Below, piece by piece: positions 35,190 through 44,284 of a stretch of DNA of 64,000 bases. A program made the position numbers and the translations under genes. This DNA is from an uncultured SAR116 cluster alpha proteobacterium (lineage in GTDB: Bacteria; Pseudomonadota; Alphaproteobacteria; Puniceispirillales; Puniceispirillaceae), in contig CABYPW010000002.1 in assembly GCA_902520885.1 (NCBI GenBank), forward strand, positions 124,001-188,000. The letters run 5' to 3'. A model generated the notes under the pieces. That model saw only the letters and a program-made list of their open reading frames with translations, searched no databases and had not been told where the DNA came from. Within the stretch, counting starts at the first letter, position 1; every line of letters starts with the position of its first letter.

Positions 35190-36874
35190 AGGGGGCAGAA
35201 AAACAAGGGGTAAAATTTTTAAATACTTCTCAGTCCGTTGTTTTATTAGAGTACTTCAAACTTTCTAGATTATATGGTCTTTCTTTTGGATTAATATTAT
35301 CATTGCTAGGATGCGCTATTTTGGTCCAGCTCTTGTTGATAGCCAGCAATGATAATTATCTTGCTGTTATCTTTTCTTCTGGTACTTTTTATATAATTAA
35401 AAGTGCTGGTTGGCAGGCATTTCTGTCTACATTTTTTTCTTTATTAGTTGGTATACTGTCTGCACGAGCTCTTCACCGGCGAGGGAATCAATGGTTCGTT
35501 AAATTTGTTTTATCTACAAGCTTTATTGCGTTGGTTGTTCCCACTACTGTAGCTGCTTTGGGAATTGTTGCAGTTTGGGGAAGGTCTGGTTTTATGAATT
35601 CCATTGGGTTAACCGGTTTTTCACTATTTGGATTGTGGATGGTTATACTTGCACATGTTTTCTTTAACGCCCCTCTTGTTTTGAGAGTCGCTTATTCTGC
35701 TTTAAAATCCCAACCAAACTACTACTGGAAGATAGCATCCCATCACAATCTGACAGAAGTTGAGATATTTAAAGTTATTGAATGGCCAACGTTTAAGTCA
35801 TTCATGGTTCCTTTAGCAAGTCTAATCTTTTTGCTCTGTTTTACTTCATTTTCCATAGTGCTCATGTTAGGAGGTGGACCTGATGTGACAACGTTAGAGG
35901 TATCAATCTATCACGCGGTTCGTTTCTCTTTTGACATGCAATTGGCAGCATCTTTGAGTATACTCCAAATTTTAATTTGCTCAGGTCTAATTTTAATATC
36001 CAAACCACTAAACTTTTCTCTTACCTCCCCTGCCCCAAATTCAGAAAATACAATAATTCGAAATGATATAGAGAATTTTTTTTCTAGGTTAACGGACTTT
36101 TTCTGTTTTTTGATTTTTTTTATGGTAATTTTACTACCATTAGTAGCACTTTTTTACCGCCTTGACTTGTCTTCTGGTTTAAATTTATTCGGACAAAATA
36201 GGTTCTGGAATGCTCTCTATATTTCTACTAAACTTGCTTTTTTTTCTTCAATATTAAGTGTAATGATCGCGATTGTTTTAATTCATAGTAGATTTAGATT
36301 AAATCAATCAGGTAGTATTATCTCAATTCAATTCATTGATATTTCGGTATCTTTCTATCTTCTGATGCCAGCAATCGTTTTCGCGACAGGCTGTTTTATT
36401 CTTCTTCAAGATCATGTAAATTTGTTTGAACATACGTTTTGGTTGGTACTATTAGCAAATATACTTTTCTCCTTGCCTTTTATTTTACGTATATTGTCGC
36501 CATCATTAGAGCAAGCGCTGTCTCAGCATGACAAATTATCCCTGCAGTTAGGTATAACGGGTCTGAAAAAATTTATTTTCTTAACTTTTCCCTCGATAAC
36601 TCGAGAATTACAGCTCGTGTTAGGTATCAGTTTTGCTTTTTCGTTGGGCGATCTGAGTGTAATCACTTTATTTGGCAATAGAGAATTCGAGACATTACCT
36701 TATTACCTCTATCAACTTTTTGGCCGATATGGAGCTAGTGAAGCAGATATTTTGGGTATATTTATTCTAGTATATATTTTTGTGGCTTATTTTATTTTTG
36801 GTGTAATATTGATGTCCTTTGAAAAAATCCATAGATTCTGTCGAACGGTGGTTCACAATGCTACAAATAAATGA
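35165..36874 (+). CDS. thiP: Thiamine ABC transporter permease
   Basis: A 569-residue fused permease with twelve or so membrane segments in two halves, as in ThiP. The first coupling loop is near WKIASHHNLTEVEIFKVIEWP and the second near LSLQLGITGLKKFIFLTFPS. The only in-frame start is a GTG at 35165, 25 bases inside thiB; no downstream ATG, GTG or TTG exists before the first membrane segment, so translation is probably coupled. Transports thiamine across the inner membrane. Confidence 0.92.
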   Translation: MAYRKHKIKGAEKQGVKFLNTSQSVVLLEYFKLSRLYGLSFGLILSLLGCAILVQLLLIASNDNYLAVIFSSGTFYIIKSAGWQAFLSTFFSLLVGILSARALHRRGNQWFVKFVLSTSFIALVVPTTVAALGIVAVWGRSGFMNSIGLTGFSLFGLWMVILAHVFFNAPLVLRVAYSALKSQPNYYWKIASHHNLTEVEIFKVIEWPTFKSFMVPLASLIFLLCFTSFSIVLMLGGGPDVTTLEVSIYHAVRFSFDMQLAASLSILQILICSGLILISKPLNFSLTSPAPNSENTIIRNDIENFFSRLTDFFCFLIFFMVILLPLVALFYRLDLSSGLNLFGQNRFWNALYISTKLAFFSSILSVMIAIVLIHSRFRLNQSGSIISIQFIDISVSFYLLMPAIVFATGCFILLQDHVNLFEHTFWLVLLANILFSLPFILRILSPSLEQALSQHDKLSLQLGITGLKKFIFLTFPSITRELQLVLGISFAFSLGDLSVITLFGNREFETLPYYLYQLFGRYGASEADILGIFILVYIFVAYFIFGVILMSFEKIHRFCRTVVHNATNK

Positions 36875-37454
36875 ATTAATTTTCAAATGGCCAAATTCTA
36901 TTCAACTGGAAGTAAATTTAGATGCTTCAGCTGGAGAAATAGTGTTAATTGGCGGACCCTCTGGGATTGGCAAAACCACGTTATTTAATATAATCTCTGG
37001 ATTTTACGAACCAATTTCTGGTTCAGTAATCTTTAATGGGAAATATTTATTATCAAAACCTCCTTGGAAAAGACCCGTTTCTACTATGTTTCAAAGTGAT
37101 AACCTTTTTCCTCATTTATCTGTAAGGCAGAATCTAATGTTAGGAATAAATAAAATTTCAGAAGATATTGAAAATCATTTACATTTTTTAAAAATTTTTT
37201 CTCTCATTGATCGAAAATGCAATGAACTATCAGGTGGTGAACTTCAACGTGTTGCCCTTATTAAAACATTATCAAGAGAAAAACCGATCATATTATTAGA
37301 CGAACCATTTTCCGCTTTAGATGGCGATATGATAAAAAAAGCATCTATTTTAATTCAAGAACATACAAAAAAGACAAAATCAACTACGCTCATAATATCT
37401 CATCAAGAAGTAAGACCTTACCTAGAGGTTGAAAAGAGAATTGAGTTAAGCTAA
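36858..37454 (+). CDS. thiQ: Thiamine ABC transporter ATP-binding protein
   Basis: A 198-residue, compact ATPase. Walker A GGPSGIGKTT, Q-loop TMFQSDNLFPHL, signature LSGGELQR, Walker B IILLDEPFSALD and the switch His in LIISHQE are present. ATG 36858 (CGGTGG upstream) is chosen over a TTG at 36819; it overlaps thiP by 17 bp. No C-terminal regulatory domain is present, as normal for ThiQ. Confidence 0.92.
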   Translation: MLQINELIFKWPNSIQLEVNLDASAGEIVLIGGPSGIGKTTLFNIISGFYEPISGSVIFNGKYLLSKPPWKRPVSTMFQSDNLFPHLSVRQNLMLGINKISEDIENHLHFLKIFSLIDRKCNELSGGELQRVALIKTLSREKPIILLDEPFSALDGDMIKKASILIQEHTKKTKSTTLIISHQEVRPYLEVEKRIELS

Positions 37455-37531
37455 TTTTTATAGATTATTATCGAATTGATGAGTTTAAAATCAATAAGCT
37501 TATACATAAACGGCAAGGAATAATTTTATTA

Positions 37532-37607
37532 TGGTGAGCGGTACAGGATTCGAACCTGTGACCCAGTGATTAAAAGTCACTTGCTCTACCAGCTGAGCTA
37601 ACCGCCC
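37532..37607 (-). tRNA. tRNA-Lys (UUU)
   Basis: Read on the minus strand: acceptor GGGCGGT pairs with ACCGCTC (one G-U), D-arm TAGCTCAGCTGGTAGAGCA, anticodon loop CTTTTAA gives UUU, T-arm ACAGG-TTCGAAT-CCTGT, discriminator A and an encoded CCA (37532-37534). Length is 76 bases. Confidence 0.97.
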
Positions 37608-37759
37608 TTAACACCACCGTTTTTAGATAGCCCTTAGCAGTATAGAGGTCAAGTAATTTAGGCTAAATTGTTCAGATGTTTAGCTCACATTATGTATGGA
37701 CTTAGAACAATCATTTTTTTATTGTAAAATTTGGTGTTTTTGAAAATGAATTAAAAATT

Positions 37760-38566
37760 ATGATTAATAAGAAATTTGGAACATATTATCCTACTATATT
37801 TGGTAAGTTTTTACTCTTATTTATAAATACGGGCATTTCTAGAGGAAAGCTGAAAAAATTATTTCATAATATTTGGAGGAAATATTTGAACGAAAACCCC
37901 GTGGATTTGATTTATAATGGATTAAAACTAAGGGTCAGGCCATTTGAAAATACCATTGAATCAAACATTTTATTTTCTTCAAAGACTCGTGAAAAAAGTG
38001 AACTCAAAATCATTAAAAAATTTGTAAATAGCAATACGTTATTTTTAGATATTGGAGCAAATTTTGGCTACTATTCTCTATTCGTTGCCAGTTTTGGTGC
38101 AAGAAAATGTATCGGTTTTGAACCCAATCCCGTTCTAATAGAAAGGATGAAAGAAAATATAAATTTAAATAAACTTAGCGAAAAAATAGTAGTTGCTCCT
38201 TTTGCTCTTGGTAAAAACTCGAAAATGGTAAACCTACACATTTCAAAATTTGGACTTGGCAGCAGTTCGATAGTCAAAAATAATTCTTCACTGGAAACAA
38301 TCAGGGTAAAACAAAAGTCTCTAAAAAAAGCACTTGAAGAATTAAATGAGATTAAAGCTGACATTGTAAAAATCGATATAGAAGGATTCGAGGATAAAGT
38401 TCTATTTCCATATCTCTCAGTGCTAGAAAAGGATTATCTTCCTTCATTGATTATAATCGAAGATAACAGTGCAGATTGGGATTTAAATATACTGGATTGG
38501 CTTGAAAAAAGTTACTATAAACGTGTAGGAGAAACTAGAGGAAATATTTTTCTTGTTAAAAACTGA
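37760..38566 (+). CDS. FkbM-family methyltransferase
   Basis: A 268-residue SAM-dependent methyltransferase. SAM motif I is FLDIGANFGYYSLFVA with IGFEPNPVLIERMKENI after it, and IVKIDIEGFEDKVL is the later acidic motif typical of FkbM proteins. Such enzymes often O-methylate sugars of surface glycans or secondary metabolites. No glycan cluster surrounds it here. It is monocistronic; the start has no strong ribosome site. Confidence 0.87.
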   Translation: MINKKFGTYYPTIFGKFLLLFINTGISRGKLKKLFHNIWRKYLNENPVDLIYNGLKLRVRPFENTIESNILFSSKTREKSELKIIKKFVNSNTLFLDIGANFGYYSLFVASFGARKCIGFEPNPVLIERMKENINLNKLSEKIVVAPFALGKNSKMVNLHISKFGLGSSSIVKNNSSLETIRVKQKSLKKALEELNEIKADIVKIDIEGFEDKVLFPYLSVLEKDYLPSLIIIEDNSADWDLNILDWLEKSYYKRVGETRGNIFLVKN

Positions 38567-38653
38567 AATAAACAGTCACTAAATAAACTAAAAATAATTC
38601 ATTACTTTGTTTTTTTAATTTTTTTAATAAAAAATTTTATTCTCAATTAGAAT

Positions 38654-38671
38654 GATTGACCAAATTCAATC
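38654..38671. promoter_or_regulatory. Inverted repeat GATTGA-N6-TCAATC upstream of the NCS2 permease
   Basis: A perfect 6-bp inverted repeat with a 6-base spacer, about 190 bp before the permease start. It contains TTGACCAAAT (38656-38665), the same 10 bases found before both nitrile hydratase fusion genes. A regulator binding site is possible; no evidence beyond the recurrence. Confidence 0.3.
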
Positions 38672-38857
38672 AACATTGTTCTGTGTGTGTACAGTAATTA
38701 ATTTATAAAAGCAGCTTTTTTGACGTATGGCTAATTTGTTGCTAGCCTTCCACATATAGTGCATCTAATTTAGTTTTGATACTATATGTAATCATAGATG
38801 CTCAAAATTACAGTAATGCTTTTAATTTAAAGTATATACTTAACTAGGAGAAGAATT

Positions 38858-40168
38858 ATGTCTGATATTGATTATAGCAATTCTCATAATACGCCACCTG
38901 TAGGACAAGCAATTCCATTGGGATTACAGCATGTCTTAGCGATGTTTGCATCAAATGTTACTCCCTCTATAATTGTAGCTGGAGCAGCAGGGCTGGCCTT
39001 TGGTGGTGCAGAACAAATTTATTTAATCCAGATGGCTATGCTTTTTGCTGGAATAGCAACGTTATTTCAAACAATCGGTGCAGGTCCAATAGGCAGTCGA
39101 TTACCTATTATGCAAGGTACAAGCTTTGCGTTTGTTGGTGTTTTAGCTGGTGTAGCTGCTACCCAAGGTCTCAGCGTGGCTCTTTCGGCCTGTATAATAG
39201 CAGGATTAATTCATTTTGCATTAGGAAGTATAATTCAAAATATTCGCTTCATGTTTCCTCCATTAGTTACTGGCCTAGTTATCTTGGCAATAGGATTATA
39301 TTTAATTCCAGTTGCAATAAAATATTCAGCTGGTGGAGCTGCTGAATTTCAAATGAATGCCGAGAGTTTTGGTTCTTTAATGCACTGGTCAGTAGCACTT
39401 ACAGTCGTTGTAGTGTCATTAATTTGTAAATTTATGACTAAGGGACTAATTTCTAATGCAGCTGTTTTAATTGGATTAATTGCTGGTTATATCGTCGCTA
39501 TTCTAATGGGGATGGTAAGCTTTGGCGGTGTTGCAAAATCTGCTTGGTTTCAAATTCCAGAGGTTATGCCTTATGGTTTCGAATTTAGTCTTGGTGCTGT
39601 AATTGGAGTAACACTCGTTTCTATTGTATCTGCAATTGAAACGGTAGGTGACACTTCTGCCACAACAAAAGCTGGTGCGGGTCGAGATGCAACTGATGAG
39701 GAGATATCTGGAGCAACGTATGCAGACGGATTAGGAACTGCAGTAGCGGGTGTTTTTGGTGGGCTTCCGAATACCTCATTTAGTCAAAATGTTGGAATTG
39801 TTGGTATGACAGGGATTATGTCTCGCCATGTTGTTACAATAGCAGGACTTATTATGGTAATTTGTGGTTTAATACCAAAGATTGGTGCAGTAATTTCTTC
39901 TATGCCATTACCTGTATTAGGGGGAGGCGTTATAGTTATGTTTGGAATGGTTGCTGCTGCTGGAATGAATATGCTTAGCACTGTGAAAATGTCACGTCGA
40001 AACATGATAATTATTTCAGTTTCTCTGGCTGTAGGCTTAGGTCTAAATTTAGTCCCGTCAGCAGTTCAATATCTTCCAGGAATTTGGAAAACATTGGCTA
40101 CCTCAGCAGTAGCGCCTACTGCGCTTTTGGCTGTTACCTTAAACTTAATCTTGCCTCAAGAGGACTAA
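38858..40168 (+). CDS. NCS2-family nucleobase (xanthine/urate/uracil) permease
   Basis: A 436-residue inner-membrane symporter of the 14-segment UraA/UapA fold. The family signature QNVGIVGMTG lies in NTSFSQNVGIV, and the substrate-side SAIETVGDTSATT segment and TQTIGAGPIG-like helix start (LFQTIGAGPIGSRLP) are present. The S-F-S-Q-N form is more like purine (xanthine or urate) members than UraA, which has E-N-I-G. AGGAG (38846-38850) precedes the ATG. A perfect hairpin terminator follows. It may serve purine nitrogen scavenging. Confidence 0.9.
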   Translation: MSDIDYSNSHNTPPVGQAIPLGLQHVLAMFASNVTPSIIVAGAAGLAFGGAEQIYLIQMAMLFAGIATLFQTIGAGPIGSRLPIMQGTSFAFVGVLAGVAATQGLSVALSACIIAGLIHFALGSIIQNIRFMFPPLVTGLVILAIGLYLIPVAIKYSAGGAAEFQMNAESFGSLMHWSVALTVVVVSLICKFMTKGLISNAAVLIGLIAGYIVAILMGMVSFGGVAKSAWFQIPEVMPYGFEFSLGAVIGVTLVSIVSAIETVGDTSATTKAGAGRDATDEEISGATYADGLGTAVAGVFGGLPNTSFSQNVGIVGMTGIMSRHVVTIAGLIMVICGLIPKIGAVISSMPLPVLGGGVIVMFGMVAAAGMNMLSTVKMSRRNMIIISVSLAVGLGLNLVPSAVQYLPGIWKTLATSAVAPTALLAVTLNLILPQED

Positions 40169-40180
40169 AAATTACAACTT

Positions 40181-40210
40181 AAAGCCCCAAAAAATATTTT
40201 TTGGGGCTTT
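40181..40210. terminator. Rho-independent terminator, perfect 30-base palindrome
   Basis: AAAGCCCCAAAAAAT is followed directly by its exact reverse complement. The G+C core (GCCCC/GGGGC) is flanked by A and T runs on both sides, so it can act in both directions between the permease and coaD. It is the strongest terminator in the window. Confidence 0.85.
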
Positions 40211-40280
40211 AAATGATATTAGAGCACCATCGAAATTTATTGAATAAAATTTTAAATATAATTTTTACAATAAGTTCTAG

Positions 40281-40784
40281 TTATTTATTAAAAAATAACT
40301 TTAATTCTTTTTCAATAATATTCGGAACGAAGGAGCTTACATCCCCACCATAACGCGCTATCTCTTTCACTAATTTAGATGCGACAAAATGCTGTTTTTC
40401 TGATGCTGTTAAAAATACTGTTTCTAAATTTTCGTGCAACCTTTTATTAGCACTGGCCATCTGGAATTCATATTCAAAATCTGAGACAGCCCGAAGCCCT
40501 CTTATCAACATAGATGCGTTCACGCGCTTAGCAAAATCAGTTAAAAGCCCTGTGAATGCCTGGACTTCAACGCTCTCAGAAATAATACCCTTATCTTTCA
40601 TAGTATTTATTTCAATTTCTACGAAGCGCTTGCGTTGTTCAAGGCTAAATAAAGGATTTTTACCAGGATTTTCTGCGATACCCACTATTAATTTTGAAGA
40701 CAATGTAGATGCTCGCACTACCATATCTAAATGTCCAAATGTTAATGGATCGAATGTCCCTGGATATAAAGCTATTTGAGCCAT
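40281..40784 (-). CDS. coaD: Phosphopantetheine adenylyltransferase
   Basis: A 167-residue enzyme of coenzyme A synthesis that joins 4'-phosphopantetheine and ATP. The nucleotidyltransferase signature is YPGTFDPLTFGHLD near residues 7-20, with the later SMLIRGLRAVSDFEYEFQMA and SKLVKEIARYGGDVSSFVP. Length is standard. It follows gyrA by about 35 bp on the same strand. Confidence 0.95.
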   Translation of the reverse strand: MAQIALYPGTFDPLTFGHLDMVVRASTLSSKLIVGIAENPGKNPLFSLEQRKRFVEIEINTMKDKGIISESVEVQAFTGLLTDFAKRVNASMLIRGLRAVSDFEYEFQMASANKRLHENLETVFLTASEKQHFVASKLVKEIARYGGDVSSFVPNIIEKELKLFFNK

Positions 40785-40819
40785 TTCTCTATTTCCGATA
40801 ATTCCAAAACTTCGTAAGA

Positions 40820-43462
40820 TTAATTTTCTTCATTTTTATTAACTAGGCTCTCAGTCAACTCAATATCAGATTTACCAGAATCTCCATTATAATTTTCTGT
40901 TGATTCAATGCTATCTGAATTTTCATTATCATCTTCTCTTATAATAGCAACTGAAACAACTTTTTCATCCTCAGCTAGCTCAAATAATCTAACACCCTGC
41001 GTTTTTCTACCAGTGATACGAATGTTATCACCATCATTTCCATTAATTCTAATACGAATTATTTGACCAGAAATAGTGACCAGCATAATTTGGTCAGTTT
41101 CAAATACTATGAACGATGCTACCACGTTTCCATTACGTTGGCTTGTCTCAATATTAGCTACACCCAGACCCCCACGACCTGTCTCCCTATAATCAGTTAC
41201 TTTAGTTCTTTTTCCATATCCGTTTTCACATATGGACAAAACATATTCATTTGTTTCATCCGCTATAGCGCTCATTGATACAACTTGGTCATTTCCAAGC
41301 AATTTTATGCCTCGGACACCAGAACTATCCCTACCCTTAAAAACTCGGACTTGATTGATTGAAAAGCGAATTGCCTTGCCGTTTTTGGATGCGAGCAAAA
41401 TTTGAGAATCATTTTTACAGGTTGTAACGCCAATTAACTTATCATTTTCAGAAAGCTTAATCGCGATTTTTCCATTGCGCTTTATGTTAACAAAATCATT
41501 CAATTTGTTTCTTCTAATTGAACCAAATGATGTTGCAAATAATATGTTTAAATTATCCCAACTCTCTTTGTCTTGTGGCATTGGCATAACCGCCTGAATA
41601 GTTTCTTCAATACCTATAGGCAATAAATTCACCATTGCTTTCCCAATAGATTGAGGTGAGCCAAGCGGTAACTTATAGCATTTCAGCTGATAAACCATAC
41701 CCCTTGAGGTAAAAAACAAAATTGGGGTATGTGTATTTGCGACAAACAAATTTGTAACAAAATCTTCATCACGGGTTTTCATCCCAGCTCTGCCCTTACC
41801 TCCGCGTCGTTGGGCCCTATAGTCACTTAACACAACACGCTTGATATAGCCACGATGAGACACCGTGACCACCATATCTTCCTGCTGTATTAAATCTTCA
41901 TCATCTTGTTCAGCAAGCGAATCAGAAATTAATGTTCTTCGAGGAGAATCGAGTTTTTCTCTAACTTCATATAACTCTTTTAAAATTACTTCTATCAAAC
42001 TATTTTTATTTGATAAAATGTCTAAAAGTTCTTCAATTTTTATTGATAATTCTTGCGTTTCTTCTGCAAGTTTTCTTTGTTCCATACCAGTAAGGCGTTG
42101 TAACCTTAATTCTAAAATTGCACGTGCTTGTGTTTCAGAGAGTTTATACTTTCCTTCTACTACCCCATGCCCCAAATCATCAATCAACGCAATAAAGGAT
42201 GCAACCTCTTCTGCTGGCCAACTCTCATCCATGAGGGCATCTCTGGCTGACTCAGCGTTTGGTGCAGAGCGTATCATTTGTATAATTCGGTCAATCGATG
42301 TAAGTGCAACAAGAAGACCAGCTAATATATGAGCTCTATCCCTTGCCTTATTTAACAGAAAACGTGTCCTCCTTAGCACTACTTCTTCTCTAAAACCACA
42401 GAAAGCCTTTAATACCTCAAGTAAACTCATTTGCCCTGGCTTTCCATTATTCATAGCAAGCATATTAACAGCAAAACTTGTCTGTAATCTTGAATGACGA
42501 TAAAGCTGATTTAAAACAACTTCACCAGAACCATCACGCTTAATTTCTATAACGATGCGCATTCCATTTCTATCAGACTCATCACGAATATCTGATATAC
42601 CCTCAATTGTTTTATCACGGACCAATTCGCCAATACGCTCAAGCAACAAAGCTTTATTTACCTGATAGGGTATTTCATCAACAATTATTGCTTCCCTATC
42701 ATTTCCATAAGTTATAACTGAGGCCTTTGCTCTCATGATAATAGAACCTCGCCCTGTCTTAAATGCATCTGTTATTCCTTTTCGGCCCATTATGAGAGCA
42801 CCTGTCGGAAAATCAGGGCCTGTAACGATTTGGAATAGCTCTTCTTCACTGAGCTCAGGGTTTTTCATGAGAGCAATACATGCATCTATTACTTCATTTG
42901 GATTATGAGGAGGAATATTTGTTGCCATTCCTACAGCAATTCCGCCTGCTCCGTTAACCAAAATGTTCGGATATTCAGCAGGCAACACAGATGGCTCAAG
43001 CTGTGTTTCATCATAGTTAGAAACATAATTTACCGTATCAGAATCAATATCTCTCAATAAAAATTCTGCTGGTCTGGCTAAACGAGACTCAGTGTACCTC
43101 ATAGCTGCAGCGGAATCGCCATCAACCGAACCAAAATTTCCTTGTCCATCAACTAATGGTAAGCGCATAGAAAATGGCTGAGCCATTCGAACCATAGCTT
43201 CATAGATCGAACTGTCCCCATGAGGATGAAAATTACTAATTACATCTCCAACTATTCGAGCAGATTTCCTGTGTGGTTTCGTCCAATCATATCCGCCTTC
43301 GATCATAGCATAAAGTATTCGCCGATGAACTGGCTTAAGGCCATCTCTAACATCTGGGAGCGCTCTTGATACAATAACGCTCATCGCGTAATCAAGATAA
43401 GAACTCTTCATTTCATCTGTAATTGAGACGCTACTTTCGAATTGTTGGTGTGTATCTGTCAC
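40820..43462 (-). CDS. gyrA: DNA gyrase subunit A
   Basis: An 880-residue type II topoisomerase subunit. The catalytic tyrosine is Tyr123 in [10 protein letters not shown]. The quinolone region reads [10 protein letters not shown], with Ser84 and Glu88 at the positions of E. coli Ser83 and Asp87, so the usual susceptible residues or a conservative acid are kept. The GyrA box QRRGGKG marks the DNA-wrapping C-terminal domain, which ends in an acidic, Asn/Glu-rich tail. ssb lies upstream on the same strand and coaD downstream. Confidence 0.97.
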   Translation of the reverse strand: MTDTHQQFESSVSITDEMKSSYLDYAMSVIVSRALPDVRDGLKPVHRRILYAMIEGGYDWTKPHRKSARIVGDVISNFHPHGDSSIYEAMVRMAQPFSMRLPLVDGQGNFGSVDGDSAAAMRYTESRLARPAEFLLRDIDSDTVNYVSNYDETQLEPSVLPAEYPNILVNGAGGIAVGMATNIPPHNPNEVIDACIALMKNPELSEEELFQIVTGPDFPTGALIMGRKGITDAFKTGRGSIIMRAKASVITYGNDREAIIVDEIPYQVNKALLLERIGELVRDKTIEGISDIRDESDRNGMRIVIEIKRDGSGEVVLNQLYRHSRLQTSFAVNMLAMNNGKPGQMSLLEVLKAFCGFREEVVLRRTRFLLNKARDRAHILAGLLVALTSIDRIIQMIRSAPNAESARDALMDESWPAEEVASFIALIDDLGHGVVEGKYKLSETQARAILELRLQRLTGMEQRKLAEETQELSIKIEELLDILSNKNSLIEVILKELYEVREKLDSPRRTLISDSLAEQDDEDLIQQEDMVVTVSHRGYIKRVVLSDYRAQRRGGKGRAGMKTRDEDFVTNLFVANTHTPILFFTSRGMVYQLKCYKLPLGSPQSIGKAMVNLLPIGIEETIQAVMPMPQDKESWDNLNILFATSFGSIRRNKLNDFVNIKRNGKIAIKLSENDKLIGVTTCKNDSQILLASKNGKAIRFSINQVRVFKGRDSSGVRGIKLLGNDQVVSMSAIADETNEYVLSICENGYGKRTKVTDYRETGRGGLGVANIETSQRNGNVVASFIVFETDQIMLVTISGQIIRIRINGNDGDNIRITGRKTQGVRLFELAEDEKVVSVAIIREDDNENSDSIESTENYNGDSGKSDIELTESLVNKNEEN

Positions 43463-43608
43463 GCTAATTTTTAAACCTTATATACTCTTTGTTTTATGAG
43501 TAATTTATTATGAGTTGGTTATACCATTAAATTGCTGAAAAACACTACATATAGTTTGTGATTTTGGGGGAATCCACCATATATATATATTCATTTTTTC
43601 CAGTTCAG

Positions 43609-44112
43609 CTAAAATGGGATATCGTCATCTAAATCATTCATAGGTGGCAGTTGCCCACTTATTTGGGACTGTTCAATTGATGAATTCGATTGGAAAGCTT
43701 CCTGTGAAGAATGAAAGGGGTCAGTTTGAGGTCCTTCATCACTTATTTGCTGCATATCACCCCTATTCCCAAGAAGAGTTAACTCTCCTTTAAATCGAGA
43801 AAGAACGACTTCTGTTGTATATTTTTCAATACCTTGTTGGTCTGTCCATTTTCGTGTTTGTAATTGCCCCTCAATATACACGTTACTGCCTTTTCTAAGG
43901 TATTGCTCAGCAATTCTTGCCAGATTCTCATTAAAAATTACTACCCTATGCCATTCAGTTTTTTCTCTTTGCTCTCCTGAATTCCGGTCTTTCCAACGTT
44001 CTGAGGTAGCGATGGATAAATTTACAATCTTATTTCCATCCTGAGTTGCTCTAATATCAGGATCTCTTCCTAAATTACCAAGTAACATAACTTTATTTAC
44101 ACTTCCTGCCAT
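43609..44112 (-). CDS. ssb: Single-stranded DNA-binding protein
   Basis: A 167-residue OB-fold protein. The N-terminal 110 residues are the OB fold (VNKVMLLGNLGRDPDIR, TEWHRVVIFNENLA, YIEGQLQTRKW). A Gln/Ser-rich linker leads to the acidic tip DLDDDIPF, which binds partner proteins. It is divergent from uvrA across 172 bp, an order seen in many proteobacteria. Confidence 0.95.
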   Translation of the reverse strand: MAGSVNKVMLLGNLGRDPDIRATQDGNKIVNLSIATSERWKDRNSGEQREKTEWHRVVIFNENLARIAEQYLRKGSNVYIEGQLQTRKWTDQQGIEKYTTEVVLSRFKGELTLLGNRGDMQQISDEGPQTDPFHSSQEAFQSNSSIEQSQISGQLPPMNDLDDDIPF

Positions 44113-44171
44113 TAGTAACTCCTGACGCAGATGATGGATTGCAATTTTTCAAAACTAGGCTATTTAGAAAT

Positions 44172-44183
44172 TAGTTATAACTA
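44172..44183. promoter_or_regulatory. 12-bp palindrome between ssb and uvrA
   Basis: TAGTTATAACTA is a perfect palindrome in the divergent ssb/uvrA promoter region, 60 bp from the ssb start and 102 bp from uvrA. No GTTC-N7-GTTC alphaproteobacterial LexA box was found in the gap, so this is the only candidate operator seen. Confidence 0.3.
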
Positions 44184-44284
44184 GCAAATTTAGCAGAAAT
44201 ATTAAATAACTTAAAATGCCTACAATTACTATTATTAACTTATCAGAATTAATATAAATTGTAACTCAAAATTATTAGTAAGCC

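Noticed and set aside
38681-38694. CTGT-N6-ACAG resembling an E. coli LexA box before the NCS2 permease
   Set aside because: The LexA box needs an 8-base spacer; here it is 6, and the gene is not a repair gene. It is most likely part of a GT repeat.
41865-42332. A 155-codon plus-strand reading frame opposite gyrA
   Set aside because: Ser/Cys-rich translation typical of an antisense shadow of a conserved gene; gyrA itself is certain.
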